From: Nocardioides marmoriginsengisoli
GTDB taxonomy: Bacteria > Actinomycetota > Actinomycetes > Propionibacteriales > Nocardioidaceae
Assembly: GCF_003725695.1 (NCBI RefSeq)
Contig: NZ_RJSE01000008.1
Coordinates: 329,271-393,270 of the forward strand
Direction of reading: 5' to 3'
Length of the DNA stretch: 64,000 bases
The notes beneath the pieces were generated by a model. The model was not told the origin of the DNA, ran no database searches, and saw only the letters and a program-made list of their open reading frames with translations. This document shows, piece by piece, positions 44,529 through 52,307 of the stretch; the stretch's first letter is position 1, and each line of letters begins with the position of its first letter. A program made the position numbers and the translations under genes.

Positions 44529-45068
44529 ATGGTGGAGGGCCGGCTGCGACGAGGTACTCCCGAGTCGCGGGCCTTCGCGGAGCGCGTCCAGGTCGTCATG
44601 GAGCTCACCTCGCGGCTGAACGTGCTGCCGTTCGGAGACCTCGAAGGACGGTGGTCGCTGCTCGGCGAGATCCTGGGCCGCCCGTTGCCGGACGACGTCA
44701 CCATTTATCCGCCGTTCTACTGCGACTACGGCCTGGGGATCGAGTTCGGTGAGCAGGTCTTCGTCAACCAGGGCTGCTCCTTCCTGGATCTCGGCGGCAT
44801 CCGCGTCGGTGACCGGGCGCTGATCGGCCCGGGAGTGACGCTGAGCACCGCGGGACATCCGGTCGAGCTGGCGGAACGGTACGACGGCATCACGTACGCG
44901 CCGATCGTGATCGAGGAGGACGTCTGGATCGGCGCGGCGGCGACGATCGCGCCGGGAGTCACGATCGGCCGGGGCGCGGTCGTCGGGGCCGGCGCGGTCG
45001 TGGCCAAGGACGTCCCGCCGATGACCGTCGTCACCGGTGCCGGGCACGTGGTGCGAAAGCTGCTCTAG
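44529..45068 (+). CDS. hexapeptide-repeat acetyltransferase (maltose O-acetyltransferase-like)
   Basis: A 179-residue left-handed beta-helix acetyltransferase. The layout is that of LacA/Maa-type enzymes: an N-terminal helical cap, then YYCDYGLGIEFGEQVFVN-type and hexapeptide turns (IRVGDRALIGPGVTLSTAGHP, IVIEEDVWIGAAATIAPGVT, IGRGAVVGAGAVVAKDV). The catalytic His is expected in STAGHPVE. It transfers acetyl groups to sugars or similar acceptors. The frame is open upstream; ATG 44529 gives the normal length. Confidence 0.85.
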   Translation: MVEGRLRRGTPESRAFAERVQVVMELTSRLNVLPFGDLEGRWSLLGEILGRPLPDDVTIYPPFYCDYGLGIEFGEQVFVNQGCSFLDLGGIRVGDRALIGPGVTLSTAGHPVELAERYDGITYAPIVIEEDVWIGAAATIAPGVTIGRGAVVGAGAVVAKDVPPMTVVTGAGHVVRKLL

Positions 45069-45085
45069 AAGCACGGCTCCGATGC

Positions 45086-45102
45086 CCAGACGGTATGTCT
45101 GG
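45086..45102 (+). terminator. 6-bp stem-loop after the acetyltransferase gene
   Basis: CCAGAC and GTCTGG pair perfectly around GGTAT, 17 nt after the acetyltransferase stop and followed by TTCGTT. The upstream ATG at 45095 for the next gene lies inside this hairpin, which argues against using it as a start. Confidence 0.5.
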
Positions 45103-45113
45103 TTCGTTGACAC

Positions 45114-45127
45114 TAGAACGTGTTCCA
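45114..45127. promoter_or_regulatory. KstR-like operator
   Basis: TAGAACGTGTTCCA fits the pattern TNNAACNNGTTNNA, the published type of binding motif for KstR, the TetR regulator of cholesterol and sterol catabolism in actinobacteria. It sits 16 nt before the preferred start of the LLM oxidoreductase. Which regulator binds here is inferred; no kstR gene lies in the window. Confidence 0.55.
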
Positions 45128-45142
45128 GTGACGCTGGCACCC

Positions 45143-46228
45143 ATGGAGCAGCTGAACGAGATCGCCTACTACGCCGTCACCCACCACCCCGCCGATGCGC
45201 GGAAGGTCTTCAGCGAGGCGACCGACGCCGAGGCCCTGGGGCTCGGGTCCTGCATGATCAGCGAACGCTTCACGGTCAAGGAGGCGGGAGCGCTCGCCGG
45301 TGCGGTCGCCGGCCGCGCGCCGTCCCTCGGGGTGGCCAGCGCGGCGATCAACCACCACACCCGGCACCCGATCGTGACGGCCACGCTGGGGTCGACGATG
45401 TACGCCCTGACCGACGGCAACTACGCGATGTCGTTCGGTCGGGGTGCCGCCGAGCACTGGAAGGCCATCGGTCTGCCGGTGATCACCGAGGCGGTGCTGC
45501 GCGACTTCATCGGGCTGCTGCGCCGGCTGTGGACCGAGGGCTTCGTCCTGGACCACGACGGCCCGGCCGGGAAGTGGCCGGTGCTGCACAACCGCAGCGG
45601 ACTGGGCGAAGGACCGCCGCTCGGGCTGGTCGCGGTCGGGCCGAGGACGATGGCGTTGGCGGGGGAGACCTGCGACTTCGTCGTGCTGCACACCTTCTTC
45701 GGCGAGCAGGCGACGGCTGATTCGATCGCCGCGGTGCGGGCCGGCGCCGAGCGGGCCGGACGCGACCCGGACGCCGTCCGGATCTGGTCCTGCCTCGCCG
45801 CCGTACCCGACGGACTCTCCGAGGCCGACACGGTACGCCGCGGTGTCGGGCGCCTGGTGACCTACCTCCAGGTGTACGGCGACGTGCTGGTCTCCGTGAA
45901 CGGCTGGGACCCGGCGGTGCTCGAGCGTCTCCGGGCGTCCGAGGTCTTCACCACGGCGGCCGCCGCGGGAGCCATCGATGCCACCGCCGACACCGAGACG
46001 CTGCTGCGGATCGCCGAGCTCATTCCCGACGAATGGCTCGCCGCCTCCGCCCGCGGTCGTTCCGAGGACGCCGCGCGCACGATCGCCCGCGAGCTCGAGC
46101 TCGGCTGCCACTCGGTGATCCTGCACGGCGCCGAGCCGCACGAGATCGCGCCGATGGTGGCGGCGTACCGCGAGATCAGGCCGGCCCTCGCACGGCCGGT
46201 CGCGACCAACCCGGGGCTCTTCGCCTGA
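45143..46228 (+). CDS. LLM-class (probably F420-dependent) oxidoreductase
   Basis: A 361-residue luciferase-like TIM-barrel oxidoreductase. Family pieces: DAEALGLGSCMISERF, VASAAINHHTRHPIVTAT, GNYAMSFGRGAAEHWKAI, LGLVAVGPRTMALAGE and the C-terminal LELGCHSVILHG. It most resembles the F420-dependent group known in mycobacteria (TIGR03857 type, as I recall), but FMN cannot be excluded. The frame opens at 45095; ATG 45143 is preferred because a hairpin and a KstR-like operator occupy 45086-45127. KstR-like control suggests a role in steroid or lipid catabolism. Confidence 0.85.
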   Translation: MEQLNEIAYYAVTHHPADARKVFSEATDAEALGLGSCMISERFTVKEAGALAGAVAGRAPSLGVASAAINHHTRHPIVTATLGSTMYALTDGNYAMSFGRGAAEHWKAIGLPVITEAVLRDFIGLLRRLWTEGFVLDHDGPAGKWPVLHNRSGLGEGPPLGLVAVGPRTMALAGETCDFVVLHTFFGEQATADSIAAVRAGAERAGRDPDAVRIWSCLAAVPDGLSEADTVRRGVGRLVTYLQVYGDVLVSVNGWDPAVLERLRASEVFTTAAAAGAIDATADTETLLRIAELIPDEWLAASARGRSEDAARTIARELELGCHSVILHGAEPHEIAPMVAAYREIRPALARPVATNPGLFA

Positions 46229-46229
46229 T

Positions 46230-46856
46230 CTAGGAGCGGATCACCCGTTGCTCGATCGCCGCGGCGACCGCTCCGGCCCGGGTGTCGACGCCGAGCTTGG
46301 TGTAGATGTGCGAGAGGTGCGACTTCACGGTCGCCTCGGAGACGAAGAGCTCCTGCGCGATCTCCTTGTTGCCCAGTCCGCGGGAAAGCAGCTCGAGGAC
46401 CTCGACCTCGCGCTCGGTGATCGTGGTCGCCCCGGGGGTCGCGCGGCGTACGAGTGTCGCGGCGACCGACGGCGCGAGGACGGTCTCGCCGCGGGCGGTC
46501 GCCCGGATCCCGGCGAACAGCTCCTCGGGCGGCGCGTCCTTGAGCAGGTAGCCGCGGGCTCCTGCCTGGAGTGCCCGCAGGATGTCGGACTCGGTGTCGT
46601 AGGTGGTCAGCACGAGCACCTCCGGCGGTGCGTCGAGCGCGCGGAGCGCCTCAGTGACCTGGGCGCCGCCGGCCTCGCCGGCACCGAGGCTCAGGTCCAT
46701 CAGGACCACGTCGGGCTGGTCGGCCGTGACCACCTGGACGGCGCTGCCCAGGCTGTCGGCCTCGCCGATCACGTTCAGGTCGTCCTGCCCGTCGATCAGC
46801 GCCCGCAGGCCCGCCCGGACGACGGGGTGGTCGTCGACCAGGACGATCCGGATCAC
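46230..46856 (-). CDS. NarL/LuxR-type response regulator
   Basis: A 208-residue response regulator. The receiver domain has the acidic pocket in RIVLVDDHPVVR, the phospho-acceptor Asp in DVVLMDLSLG, and the conserved Thr/Lys in VLVLTTYD and GYLLKDAP. The C-terminal LuxR helix-turn-helix contains LSRGLGNKEIAQELFVSEAT and VKSHLSHIYTKLGV. The GTG start overlaps the end of the kinase gene by 4 nt, so this is its cognate partner. The regulon is unknown. Confidence 0.92.
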   Translation of the reverse strand: MIRIVLVDDHPVVRAGLRALIDGQDDLNVIGEADSLGSAVQVVTADQPDVVLMDLSLGAGEAGGAQVTEALRALDAPPEVLVLTTYDTESDILRALQAGARGYLLKDAPPEELFAGIRATARGETVLAPSVAATLVRRATPGATTITEREVEVLELLSRGLGNKEIAQELFVSEATVKSHLSHIYTKLGVDTRAGAVAAAIEQRVIRS

Positions 46857-48091
46857 GATGCTCCTCCGTCGGACGTCAGCGGGAAGCACACCGAGACCGA
46901 CGTGCCCTCCCCGGGAGCACTCTCGATCGCGGCCTCACCGCCGAGTGCGGCAGCCCGGTCGCGGATCCCGCTCAGTCCGTGCCCGCGGGTCCCGTCAGCA
47001 CGCACCAGCGCGGGATCGAACCCGCGGCCGTCGTCACGCACGTCCAGCACGACCTCGTCCGGGTGGTAGGTCAGCGTGAGCGCGACCCGGCCCGCGGCGG
47101 CGTGCTCGTAGGTATTGGCCAGCGCCCCGCGCGCCGTGCGCACCAGGGCCGCGGCGATCTCCGGCGGCACCGTCACCCGCACGCCGTGCTCCCGGACGTC
47201 GACCTCGAGGCCGGGCGCCGCCTGCTCCACCGCGCGGCGCAGGGCCGCGGGCAACGCCGATCCGGTGGCGTCGTCGGCAAGGTCGGCCGGCGCCAGGTCG
47301 CGGACCACCCGGCGTACCTCGTCGAGCCCGTCGCGTGCGGTCGCTGCGGCCGTGCTGACGTGCCCGCGGGCCGCCTCCGGTCGGCCGTCCCAGTCGTGCT
47401 CGGCGGCCTGGAGCAGCAGGTTGATGCTGGTCAGGCCCTGGCCGACGGAGTCGTGGATCTCGCGGGAGAGCCGGGTCCGCTCCGCGAGCGCACCGGTACG
47501 ACGCTGCTCTGCGGCCAGCTCGGCCTGGGCGTCGACCAGCTGGTCGAGGACCTCCTGCCGTGCTCGGGACTCGAGGTCGAGCGCGCGGTACGCGAGCACG
47601 GTGATCAGCGCGACGCCGATCGGGCCGGCGACCTGGACGGGGTCGGTCCCGTCGGTGATCCGGGCCCAGGCCGCGGTCAGCAGCACCGTCATCGCGGACA
47701 CCGTCCCGACCGCCCAGGCGAACGGCAGCACTCGCAGGACGGCGAACGCCACCGGCACGGCGCACCAGGCGAACGACGGAGCCACCGCCGTGAGGGCTCC
47801 CCACAGCAGCACCATCGCCGTGACCCAGACGGTCGGCCACCAGGCGCGGCCGCCGAGCAGGTCGCGGGTCGCGTAGGCCAGTGCCAGCGCCGCGGCGCCG
47901 GCGAGGACGGCTGCCCCGGTAGCGTCGAGGGCGTGGCGGTCGACGTACCGGATCGCGCAGGTGACCAGGAACACCACAAGGACCAGCAGCAGCCAGCGGT
48001 CCAGCCGGGCGGCCGGCGCGAGGATGCCGCGCACGCCGGGGCGGCGGACGGCGCGCCCGGTGGGGTCGGCGTGCTCGGCGGTGGTGGTCAT
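46853..48091 (-). CDS. membrane sensor histidine kinase (HPK7/NarX type)
   Basis: A 412-residue kinase. The N-terminal half has about five to six hydrophobic helices (LLLVLVVFLVTCAIRYV, AAVLAGAAALALAYA, TVSAMTVLLTAAWA and others) with no large extracytoplasmic sensor. The dimerisation/phosphorylation region is RTRLSREIHDSVGQGLTSIN, with the phospho-accepting His; the ATPase part has the N-box-like ANTYEHAAAG and the G-box DVRDDGRGFDP and GHGLSGIRDRAAALG. ATG 48091 is used; the longer frame has no added domain. Confidence 0.9.
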   Translation of the reverse strand: MTTTAEHADPTGRAVRRPGVRGILAPAARLDRWLLLVLVVFLVTCAIRYVDRHALDATGAAVLAGAAALALAYATRDLLGGRAWWPTVWVTAMVLLWGALTAVAPSFAWCAVPVAFAVLRVLPFAWAVGTVSAMTVLLTAAWARITDGTDPVQVAGPIGVALITVLAYRALDLESRARQEVLDQLVDAQAELAAEQRRTGALAERTRLSREIHDSVGQGLTSINLLLQAAEHDWDGRPEAARGHVSTAAATARDGLDEVRRVVRDLAPADLADDATGSALPAALRRAVEQAAPGLEVDVREHGVRVTVPPEIAAALVRTARGALANTYEHAAAGRVALTLTYHPDEVVLDVRDDGRGFDPALVRADGTRGHGLSGIRDRAAALGGEAAIESAPGEGTSVSVCFPLTSDGGAS

Positions 48092-48233
48092 GGTGCCACC
48101 AGCGTAGGGACGACGGCTCCTGGCGGCATCAACCAATTGGCTATCGAGGCGTAGCCGGCTGCCCGACGCCCGGGACCGGTGCCGCGACGCAAGGTTGAGG
48201 AACACACCGACCAACCCCTCCAGGAGCAGGAAC

Positions 48234-49217
48234 ATGAACCTCACCACCCCCGTCAACCGGACCCTTCTCGCGCTGGTCGTCGCCGGCACCCTCGGCGCGA
48301 CCATCGCCGCCGCTGCGCCGGCCTCCGCGGACGCCTTCGGTCGCCCGTCGACCTACGTGCTCGACGGCGACGCGGACAGCCCGGTCGGCTCCAAGTTCGA
48401 AGGCATCGGTGCCGACGAGCTCCGCGGCCGCTTCTACGTCAGCGAGGTCACCGGCGGCGAGATCCACCGCGGCACGGTCCGCTCGGCCGACACCGAGCAG
48501 TGGATCGGCGGCGATGGCACCGACGGTCGCTACACCGCGCGCGGGATCACCGTGGACGGCGCCGGCAACGTGTACGTCGCGGGCGGGCCCAACGGCATCG
48601 GTACCGGCCGCCCCGACCTCTGGGTCTACTCCAAGGACGGCGACCTGCTCGCCGCGCTCCGCGCCCCGGGCAACGACGTCTTCCTCAACGACGTCGCCAT
48701 CGGCCGGGACGGCGCGGCGTACTTCACGAACTCCAACGACGCCCAGATCTTCCGGGTCGCGAAGGGCCGCACCGGGTGGACCGCGCAGCTGTGGGCCGAC
48801 GCCACCGGCACCATCGCCCGCGAGGCCGGCTTCAACCTGGGCGGCATCGTGCTCTCCGCGGACCGCAGCGGCTTCGTGGTCGCGCAGGGCAACGTCGGCA
48901 AGATGTGGCGCTTCGACGCCCGCACCGGCGCCGTCCGTGCGATCGCGACCGGTGGCGCCGACCTGGTCAACGCCGACGGCCTGGTCCGGCAGGGCAACCG
49001 CCTCACCGTGGTCCGGAACTTCAGCAAGATGATCGCCACCCTGCAGGTCTCGCCCGACGGTCGCCGGCTGGTGCTGCGCGACCAGCGGGCCAGCTCCCCG
49101 GACCGGGTGCTGACCACCGCGAAGGCGCTGCGCGGCCGGGTCCTGTACGTCGACAGCAAGTTCGACGAGGCCGTCGCCTCCGGCCCGTACCAGGTCATCA
49201 CGGACCCGACGCGATGA
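48234..49217 (+). CDS. secreted beta-propeller protein (SMP-30/NHL-like)
   Basis: A 327-residue exported protein. The signal peptide ends ASADAFG. The mature part has the repeating blade features of SMP-30/NHL-type propellers: GIGADELRGRFYVSEVTGG, ARGITVDGAGNVYVAGGP, LNDVAIGRDGAAYFTNSND, VLSADRSGFVVAQGNVG. It could be an extracellular lactonase-like enzyme or a binding protein. GGAGCAGGAAC precedes the ATG. The stop overlaps the ankyrin gene's ATG by 4 nt. Confidence 0.8.
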   Translation: MNLTTPVNRTLLALVVAGTLGATIAAAAPASADAFGRPSTYVLDGDADSPVGSKFEGIGADELRGRFYVSEVTGGEIHRGTVRSADTEQWIGGDGTDGRYTARGITVDGAGNVYVAGGPNGIGTGRPDLWVYSKDGDLLAALRAPGNDVFLNDVAIGRDGAAYFTNSNDAQIFRVAKGRTGWTAQLWADATGTIAREAGFNLGGIVLSADRSGFVVAQGNVGKMWRFDARTGAVRAIATGGADLVNADGLVRQGNRLTVVRNFSKMIATLQVSPDGRRLVLRDQRASSPDRVLTTAKALRGRVLYVDSKFDEAVASGPYQVITDPTR

Positions 49218-50461
49218 ACCTGCGCAGCACGGTCGCCGTCCTCCCGCTCGCGCTCGTCCTGAGCGCGTGCGGGGGCGGTGACCCCGCCTCTTCGCCGGAT
49301 CCGACCGGCACCCCGAGCGCGAGCGCGCCCGCGCCGAGCGCGTCCCGTGCCCCGGGGCCGAAGGAGCAGGCTCGTCTGGACCAGCAGCTGCGGGACGCGG
49401 CCTGGAAGAACGACACCGCGGCCGCCCGGGCGCTGATCCGCCGGGGCGCCGACGTCAATGCGAAGGACGAGACCGAGCAGTCGGCGTACCTGATCGCGAC
49501 GAGCGAGGGGTACCTCGACCTGCTCCGCCTCACCCTGCGCCACGGGGCGCGGGTCGACGACAAGGACAGCTGGAACGGGACCGGGCTGATCCGGGCGGCG
49601 GAACGTGGCCACGGACCGGTGGTCGGCGAGCTGCTCCGCGCCGGCATCGACCGTGACCACGTCAACCGGATCGGCTACCAGGCGATCCACGAGGCGGTCT
49701 GGCTCGGGGCGGACACCGCGGCGTACGCGACGACCGTGCGGGTACTCGTCGCCGGCGGTGCCCGGCTCTCCGACCGCTCGCCGTCGGCCGAACTGACGCC
49801 CCTGGAGATGGCCCGCGTGCGCGGGTTCGACCGATTGGAAAGGATCTTGACCATGACCACCTCTGCTCGTCCGCCGGCGAACCCCGACGCTGCGCTGCTC
49901 CGTGCCGCCGATCGCGGTGACGCCGATGCGGTCGCCGTCGCCCTCCGCGCCGGTGCCGACATCGAGGCCCGGGACGGGAGTCGCCGTACCGCCCTGCTGC
50001 TCGCCGCGACCTACGACCACGTGGCGGTCGCGAACGTCCTGGTCGCGCTGGGCGCAGACGCCGACGCCCTCGACGGCCGGCACGACACCCCGTGGCTGGT
50101 GACCGGCGTGACCGGAAGTGTCGCGATGCTCGAGGCGCTGCTGCCGGCGAACCCGGACCTGACGATCAAGAACCGGTACGGCGGCCTCTCGCCGATCCCG
50201 GCCAGCGAGCGCGGCCACGTCGACTACGTGCGCCGGGTCGTCGAGACGGACGTCGACCTCGACCACGTCAACGACCTCGGCTGGACGGCGCTGCTCGAGG
50301 CCGTGATCCTCGGTGACGGGGGAGCGGACCACCAGGAGATCGTCCGGATCCTGCTCGCCGCCGGCGTCGACCGCACCATCGCCGACAAGGACGGGGTCAC
50401 CGCGCTGCGGCACGCCGAGAGCCGCGGGTACGACGAGATCGCCACGCTGCTGCGTCGCTGA
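49214..50461 (+). CDS. ankyrin-repeat lipoprotein, apparently a fusion of two ankyrin units
   Basis: A 415-residue lipoprotein. The signal peptide ends in the lipobox LSACGGG, followed by a Ser/Pro/Ala linker to about residue 50. Two ankyrin blocks follow. Block one, about 55-210, starts LDQQLRDAAWKNDTAAARAL; block two, about 225-415, starts PDAALLRAADRGDADAVAVA. The junction contains an internal methionine (TMTTSARPPANPDAAL) that looks like the start of a once-separate gene. Ankyrin repeats mediate protein binding; in actinobacteria such lipoproteins follow secreted catalase or propeller genes. Partner likely the preceding propeller protein. Confidence 0.82.
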   Translation: MNLRSTVAVLPLALVLSACGGGDPASSPDPTGTPSASAPAPSASRAPGPKEQARLDQQLRDAAWKNDTAAARALIRRGADVNAKDETEQSAYLIATSEGYLDLLRLTLRHGARVDDKDSWNGTGLIRAAERGHGPVVGELLRAGIDRDHVNRIGYQAIHEAVWLGADTAAYATTVRVLVAGGARLSDRSPSAELTPLEMARVRGFDRLERILTMTTSARPPANPDAALLRAADRGDADAVAVALRAGADIEARDGSRRTALLLAATYDHVAVANVLVALGADADALDGRHDTPWLVTGVTGSVAMLEALLPANPDLTIKNRYGGLSPIPASERGHVDYVRRVVETDVDLDHVNDLGWTALLEAVILGDGGADHQEIVRILLAAGVDRTIADKDGVTALRHAESRGYDEIATLLRR

Positions 50462-50507
50462 TCGACCCTCGCTCACCCGGGCGACCGCCGGTAGCATCCG
50501 AAGGGCC

Positions 50508-50984
50508 ATGCACGAATGGAACGCACTGGTCGCCACCCACGCCGTCGCCGCAACCCTGGCCCTGGTGATCGGGGGCGCGAATCTCGTCCGCACCCCGCGA
50601 GGGGATCGGGCGCACCGGGTGCTGGGCCGGACCTGGCTGGTGGTGATGTACTTCGTCGCCGGGTCCTCGTTCTGGATCCAGCAGCTGCGCCCGGGCAACT
50701 TCAGCTGGATCCACGGCCTGAGCACCTTCACGCTGATCACGCTGACGCTGGGCTGGTGGTTCGCCCGGCACGGCAACCGGCCCGCCCACGCCGGCAACAT
50801 GATCGGGACCTACCTGGGTCTGTGGGGCGCCTTCATCGGCGTGGTCGCCGTACCGTCGCGCCTGGTGCCGCAGGCGTTCCAGGACGATTGGTGGGCGATG
50901 TCGCTGCTGGTGTCGGGCATCGTGATGGTCGGTCTGGGTCTGGTGCTGGTGGTGACCAGGGCGTTGCAGCCGCGCTTGGTCTAG
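50508..50984 (+). CDS. DUF2306-type membrane protein
   Basis: A 158-residue protein with four hydrophobic helices: ATHAVAATLALVIGGANLV, TWLVVMYFVAGSSFWI, STFTLITLTLGWWFA and the last, LLVSGIVMVGLGLVLVV. The RAHRVLGRTWLVVMY segment and the conserved His residues match the DUF2306 group, which is related to cytochrome-b561-like folds. Function unknown. Its stop overlaps the stop of the toxin gene on the other strand (CTAG). Confidence 0.8.
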   Translation: MHEWNALVATHAVAATLALVIGGANLVRTPRGDRAHRVLGRTWLVVMYFVAGSSFWIQQLRPGNFSWIHGLSTFTLITLTLGWWFARHGNRPAHAGNMIGTYLGLWGAFIGVVAVPSRLVPQAFQDDWWAMSLLVSGIVMVGLGLVLVVTRALQPRLV

Positions 50985-51316
50985 AGGTCGAGGAAGTCAG
51001 CCAGCCATTGCTTGATCTCGGCCAGGCAATCCGAGTCGACCTGACCGATCTCGGACCCAAGACGTTCCCGGCTGATCGTCCTGGGTTGCTCGGTGATGGC
51101 GAAGCTTCCGGACAGCTCAGGAATGCCGGCAAGTGGCACATGATTGGGCCACCCGCGATCGCTTCGTGAGATCGGAACGACGACGAGCAGCGCGGTGACG
51201 ACGTCGATGTAGCCGTCCGACGACACCACGACCACCGGGCGGCGGCCGGTCTGCTCACGACCGACGGTGGGTTCGAGCCAGGCCCAAGCCACGGACCCTT
51301 GTCGGAGACCTGTCAC
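50981..51316 (-). CDS. MazF/PemK-family toxin (endoribonuclease)
   Basis: A 111-residue protein with the MazF core: start GSVAWAWLEPTVGREQTGRR, then PVVVVSSDGYIDV, VVPISRSDRGWPNHVPL and SFAITEQPRTISRERL. The family cleaves mRNA at short sites and stops growth when not held by its antitoxin. It overlaps the antitoxin gene by 4 nt, in the usual antitoxin-first order. It lies in an accessory stretch next to a decayed xthA copy. Confidence 0.88.
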   Translation of the reverse strand: MTGLRQGSVAWAWLEPTVGREQTGRRPVVVVSSDGYIDVVTALLVVVPISRSDRGWPNHVPLAGIPELSGSFAITEQPRTISRERLGSEIGQVDSDCLAEIKQWLADFLDL

Positions 51317-51531
51317 ACGTCGAGGTCCGCGTCGAGCCAGGCGTGGTCTTCGGGGGTCAGGTCCGAGGGGGTCGCGGCGATGGCAGAACGCAATGCCTCG
51401 AAGCGGAGGCCACGGTCGGCGGCGGCCGCGAGGCGAGTGAGGTGCTCGCCCAAGCTGACGTGAGCCGCAGATGCCTGCGCCTTGAGTCGATCGCGAGTCT
51501 CGGTGGAGACCTTGATGGTGGTCATGGTCAT
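51313..51531 (-). CDS. antitoxin of the MazF-type module
   Basis: A 72-residue ribbon-helix-helix-like antitoxin: TTIKVSTETRDRLKAQASAA at the N-terminus (DNA binding), and an acidic C-terminal tail PSDLTPEDHAWLDADLDV that would plug the toxin. It starts at ATG 51531 or 51525; the inverted repeat at 51530-51542 covers the start, so translation from a nearly leaderless transcript is possible. The frame is open 65 codons further upstream, and that part ends in a similar acidic motif. Confidence 0.82.
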   Translation of the reverse strand: MTMTTIKVSTETRDRLKAQASAAHVSLGEHLTRLAAAADRGLRFEALRSAIAATPSDLTPEDHAWLDADLDV

Positions 51532-51542
51532 ACTAAAAGTAT
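51530..51542. promoter_or_regulatory. inverted repeat at the toxin-antitoxin promoter
   Basis: ATACT, AAA, AGTAT is a 5-bp perfect inverted repeat that overlaps the antitoxin start. It is strikingly A+T-rich for this region and could be the -10 element, the autoregulation site, or both. Confidence 0.5.
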
Positions 51543-51805
51543 ACGTCTCGGACTCGCCTCGAGGCGCAGGATCGCCCAGGCCGGCATTGAGCCAGGCGAT
51601 CTCGTCATCGCGCAAGCGTGCCGACGCGAGTTCGTCTCCCAGCTGACGCTGGGCAGACGACCGCCCGTCCGACGAAACGGTGGTGCGGAGGTTCGTGGCC
51701 AATCGTTTGTGCGTGGTCGACGTCATGCGCCCTGAGGCTAGGCGGAATTGCGATCGGCGCGAGGGACGTCTCCACAGGCCTGATCGAGGAAGCCAACGCG
51801 AGTGC
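51543..51805. other. no intact gene; possible remnant of a second antitoxin
   Basis: On the minus strand the antitoxin frame is open back to 51726 and encodes 65 more codons, ending in ELASARLRDDEIAWLNAGLG. This is reminiscent of the real antitoxin's tail (TPEDHAWLDADLD). It may be the end of a second, degraded antitoxin gene. The rest has no recognisable coding pattern. Confidence 0.35.
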
Positions 51806-51878
51806 GCAGAGGGCGAAGTCGATCCGTGGGCCGCGGCTCCGCTGGAAGCGCTGCCGGTAGAAGTCCCAGTCCGGGCAG
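51806..51878 (-). pseudogene. degraded internal fragment of xthA
   Basis: Positions 51806-51870 match 52428-52492 of the intact xthA at 60 of 65 bases. Translated, the fragment reads WDFYRQRFQRSRGPRIDFAL against WDYYRQRFERNRGLRIDFAL in the gene. Beyond this the match fades, with a 12-nt gap on one side, and no complete reading frame exists. Each base difference changes an amino acid or nearly so, as expected for DNA no longer under selection. Confidence 0.85.
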
Positions 51879-51881
51879 CGC

Positions 51882-52265
51882 TCAGGAAGCGAAGGTTCGC
51901 AGGAATGCGACGCCCTGCTCCTGGACACCGGCTTCAATCTTGCGGGCGTACTCGACTGCGTCCTCCCGCGTACTCGCCTTGACGCGGCACTTCTCTCCGT
52001 TGTCGGCTTCGACGTCAACTGCCCAGGCGTCGCGGAGCACGTACTTCTGGACCAGTCGCGGAAGTACGCGGTAGTCGAGATAGGTGCTAGCGGGGTCGGT
52101 CAGGACTGGTGGTGTGAGCAGCTTGAACCGCATTCGCAGGAGCCGGTCCACGGCGGGCTCGACGCGTAGGGTCACCCGGACGCCGTCGGGTCCGTGGACG
52201 TCTGGGACCTGTCTCGCATCCGGTGAGGTCGGACTGTAGAGCTCTCGGCGGTGGTCCTTCTCCAT
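51882..52265 (-). CDS. hypothetical protein between the two xthA copies
   Basis: A 127-residue, charged, soluble protein with no signal peptide, membrane segment or motif I recognise. The middle is basic and beta-rich (RMRFKLLTPPVLTDPA, LVQKYVLRDAWAVDVEAD), and the C-terminal part is helical (KASTREDAVEYARKIEAGVQ). It lies exactly between the xthA fragment and the intact xthA, ending 3 nt from the fragment, so it may have arrived with the event that made the duplication. GGAGAAGG precedes its ATG on the minus strand. Confidence 0.6.
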   Translation of the reverse strand: MEKDHRRELYSPTSPDARQVPDVHGPDGVRVTLRVEPAVDRLLRMRFKLLTPPVLTDPASTYLDYRVLPRLVQKYVLRDAWAVDVEADNGEKCRVKASTREDAVEYARKIEAGVQEQGVAFLRTFAS

Positions 52266-52307
52266 GTCGCGATTGAAGCACGCGGTGGGCGGCGAGGAAC
52301 CGTTCTC

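Noticed and set aside
45095-45142. ATG 45095 as the start of the LLM oxidoreductase
   Set aside because: It lies inside a hairpin and upstream of the KstR-like site, and the extra 16 residues do not resemble the family.
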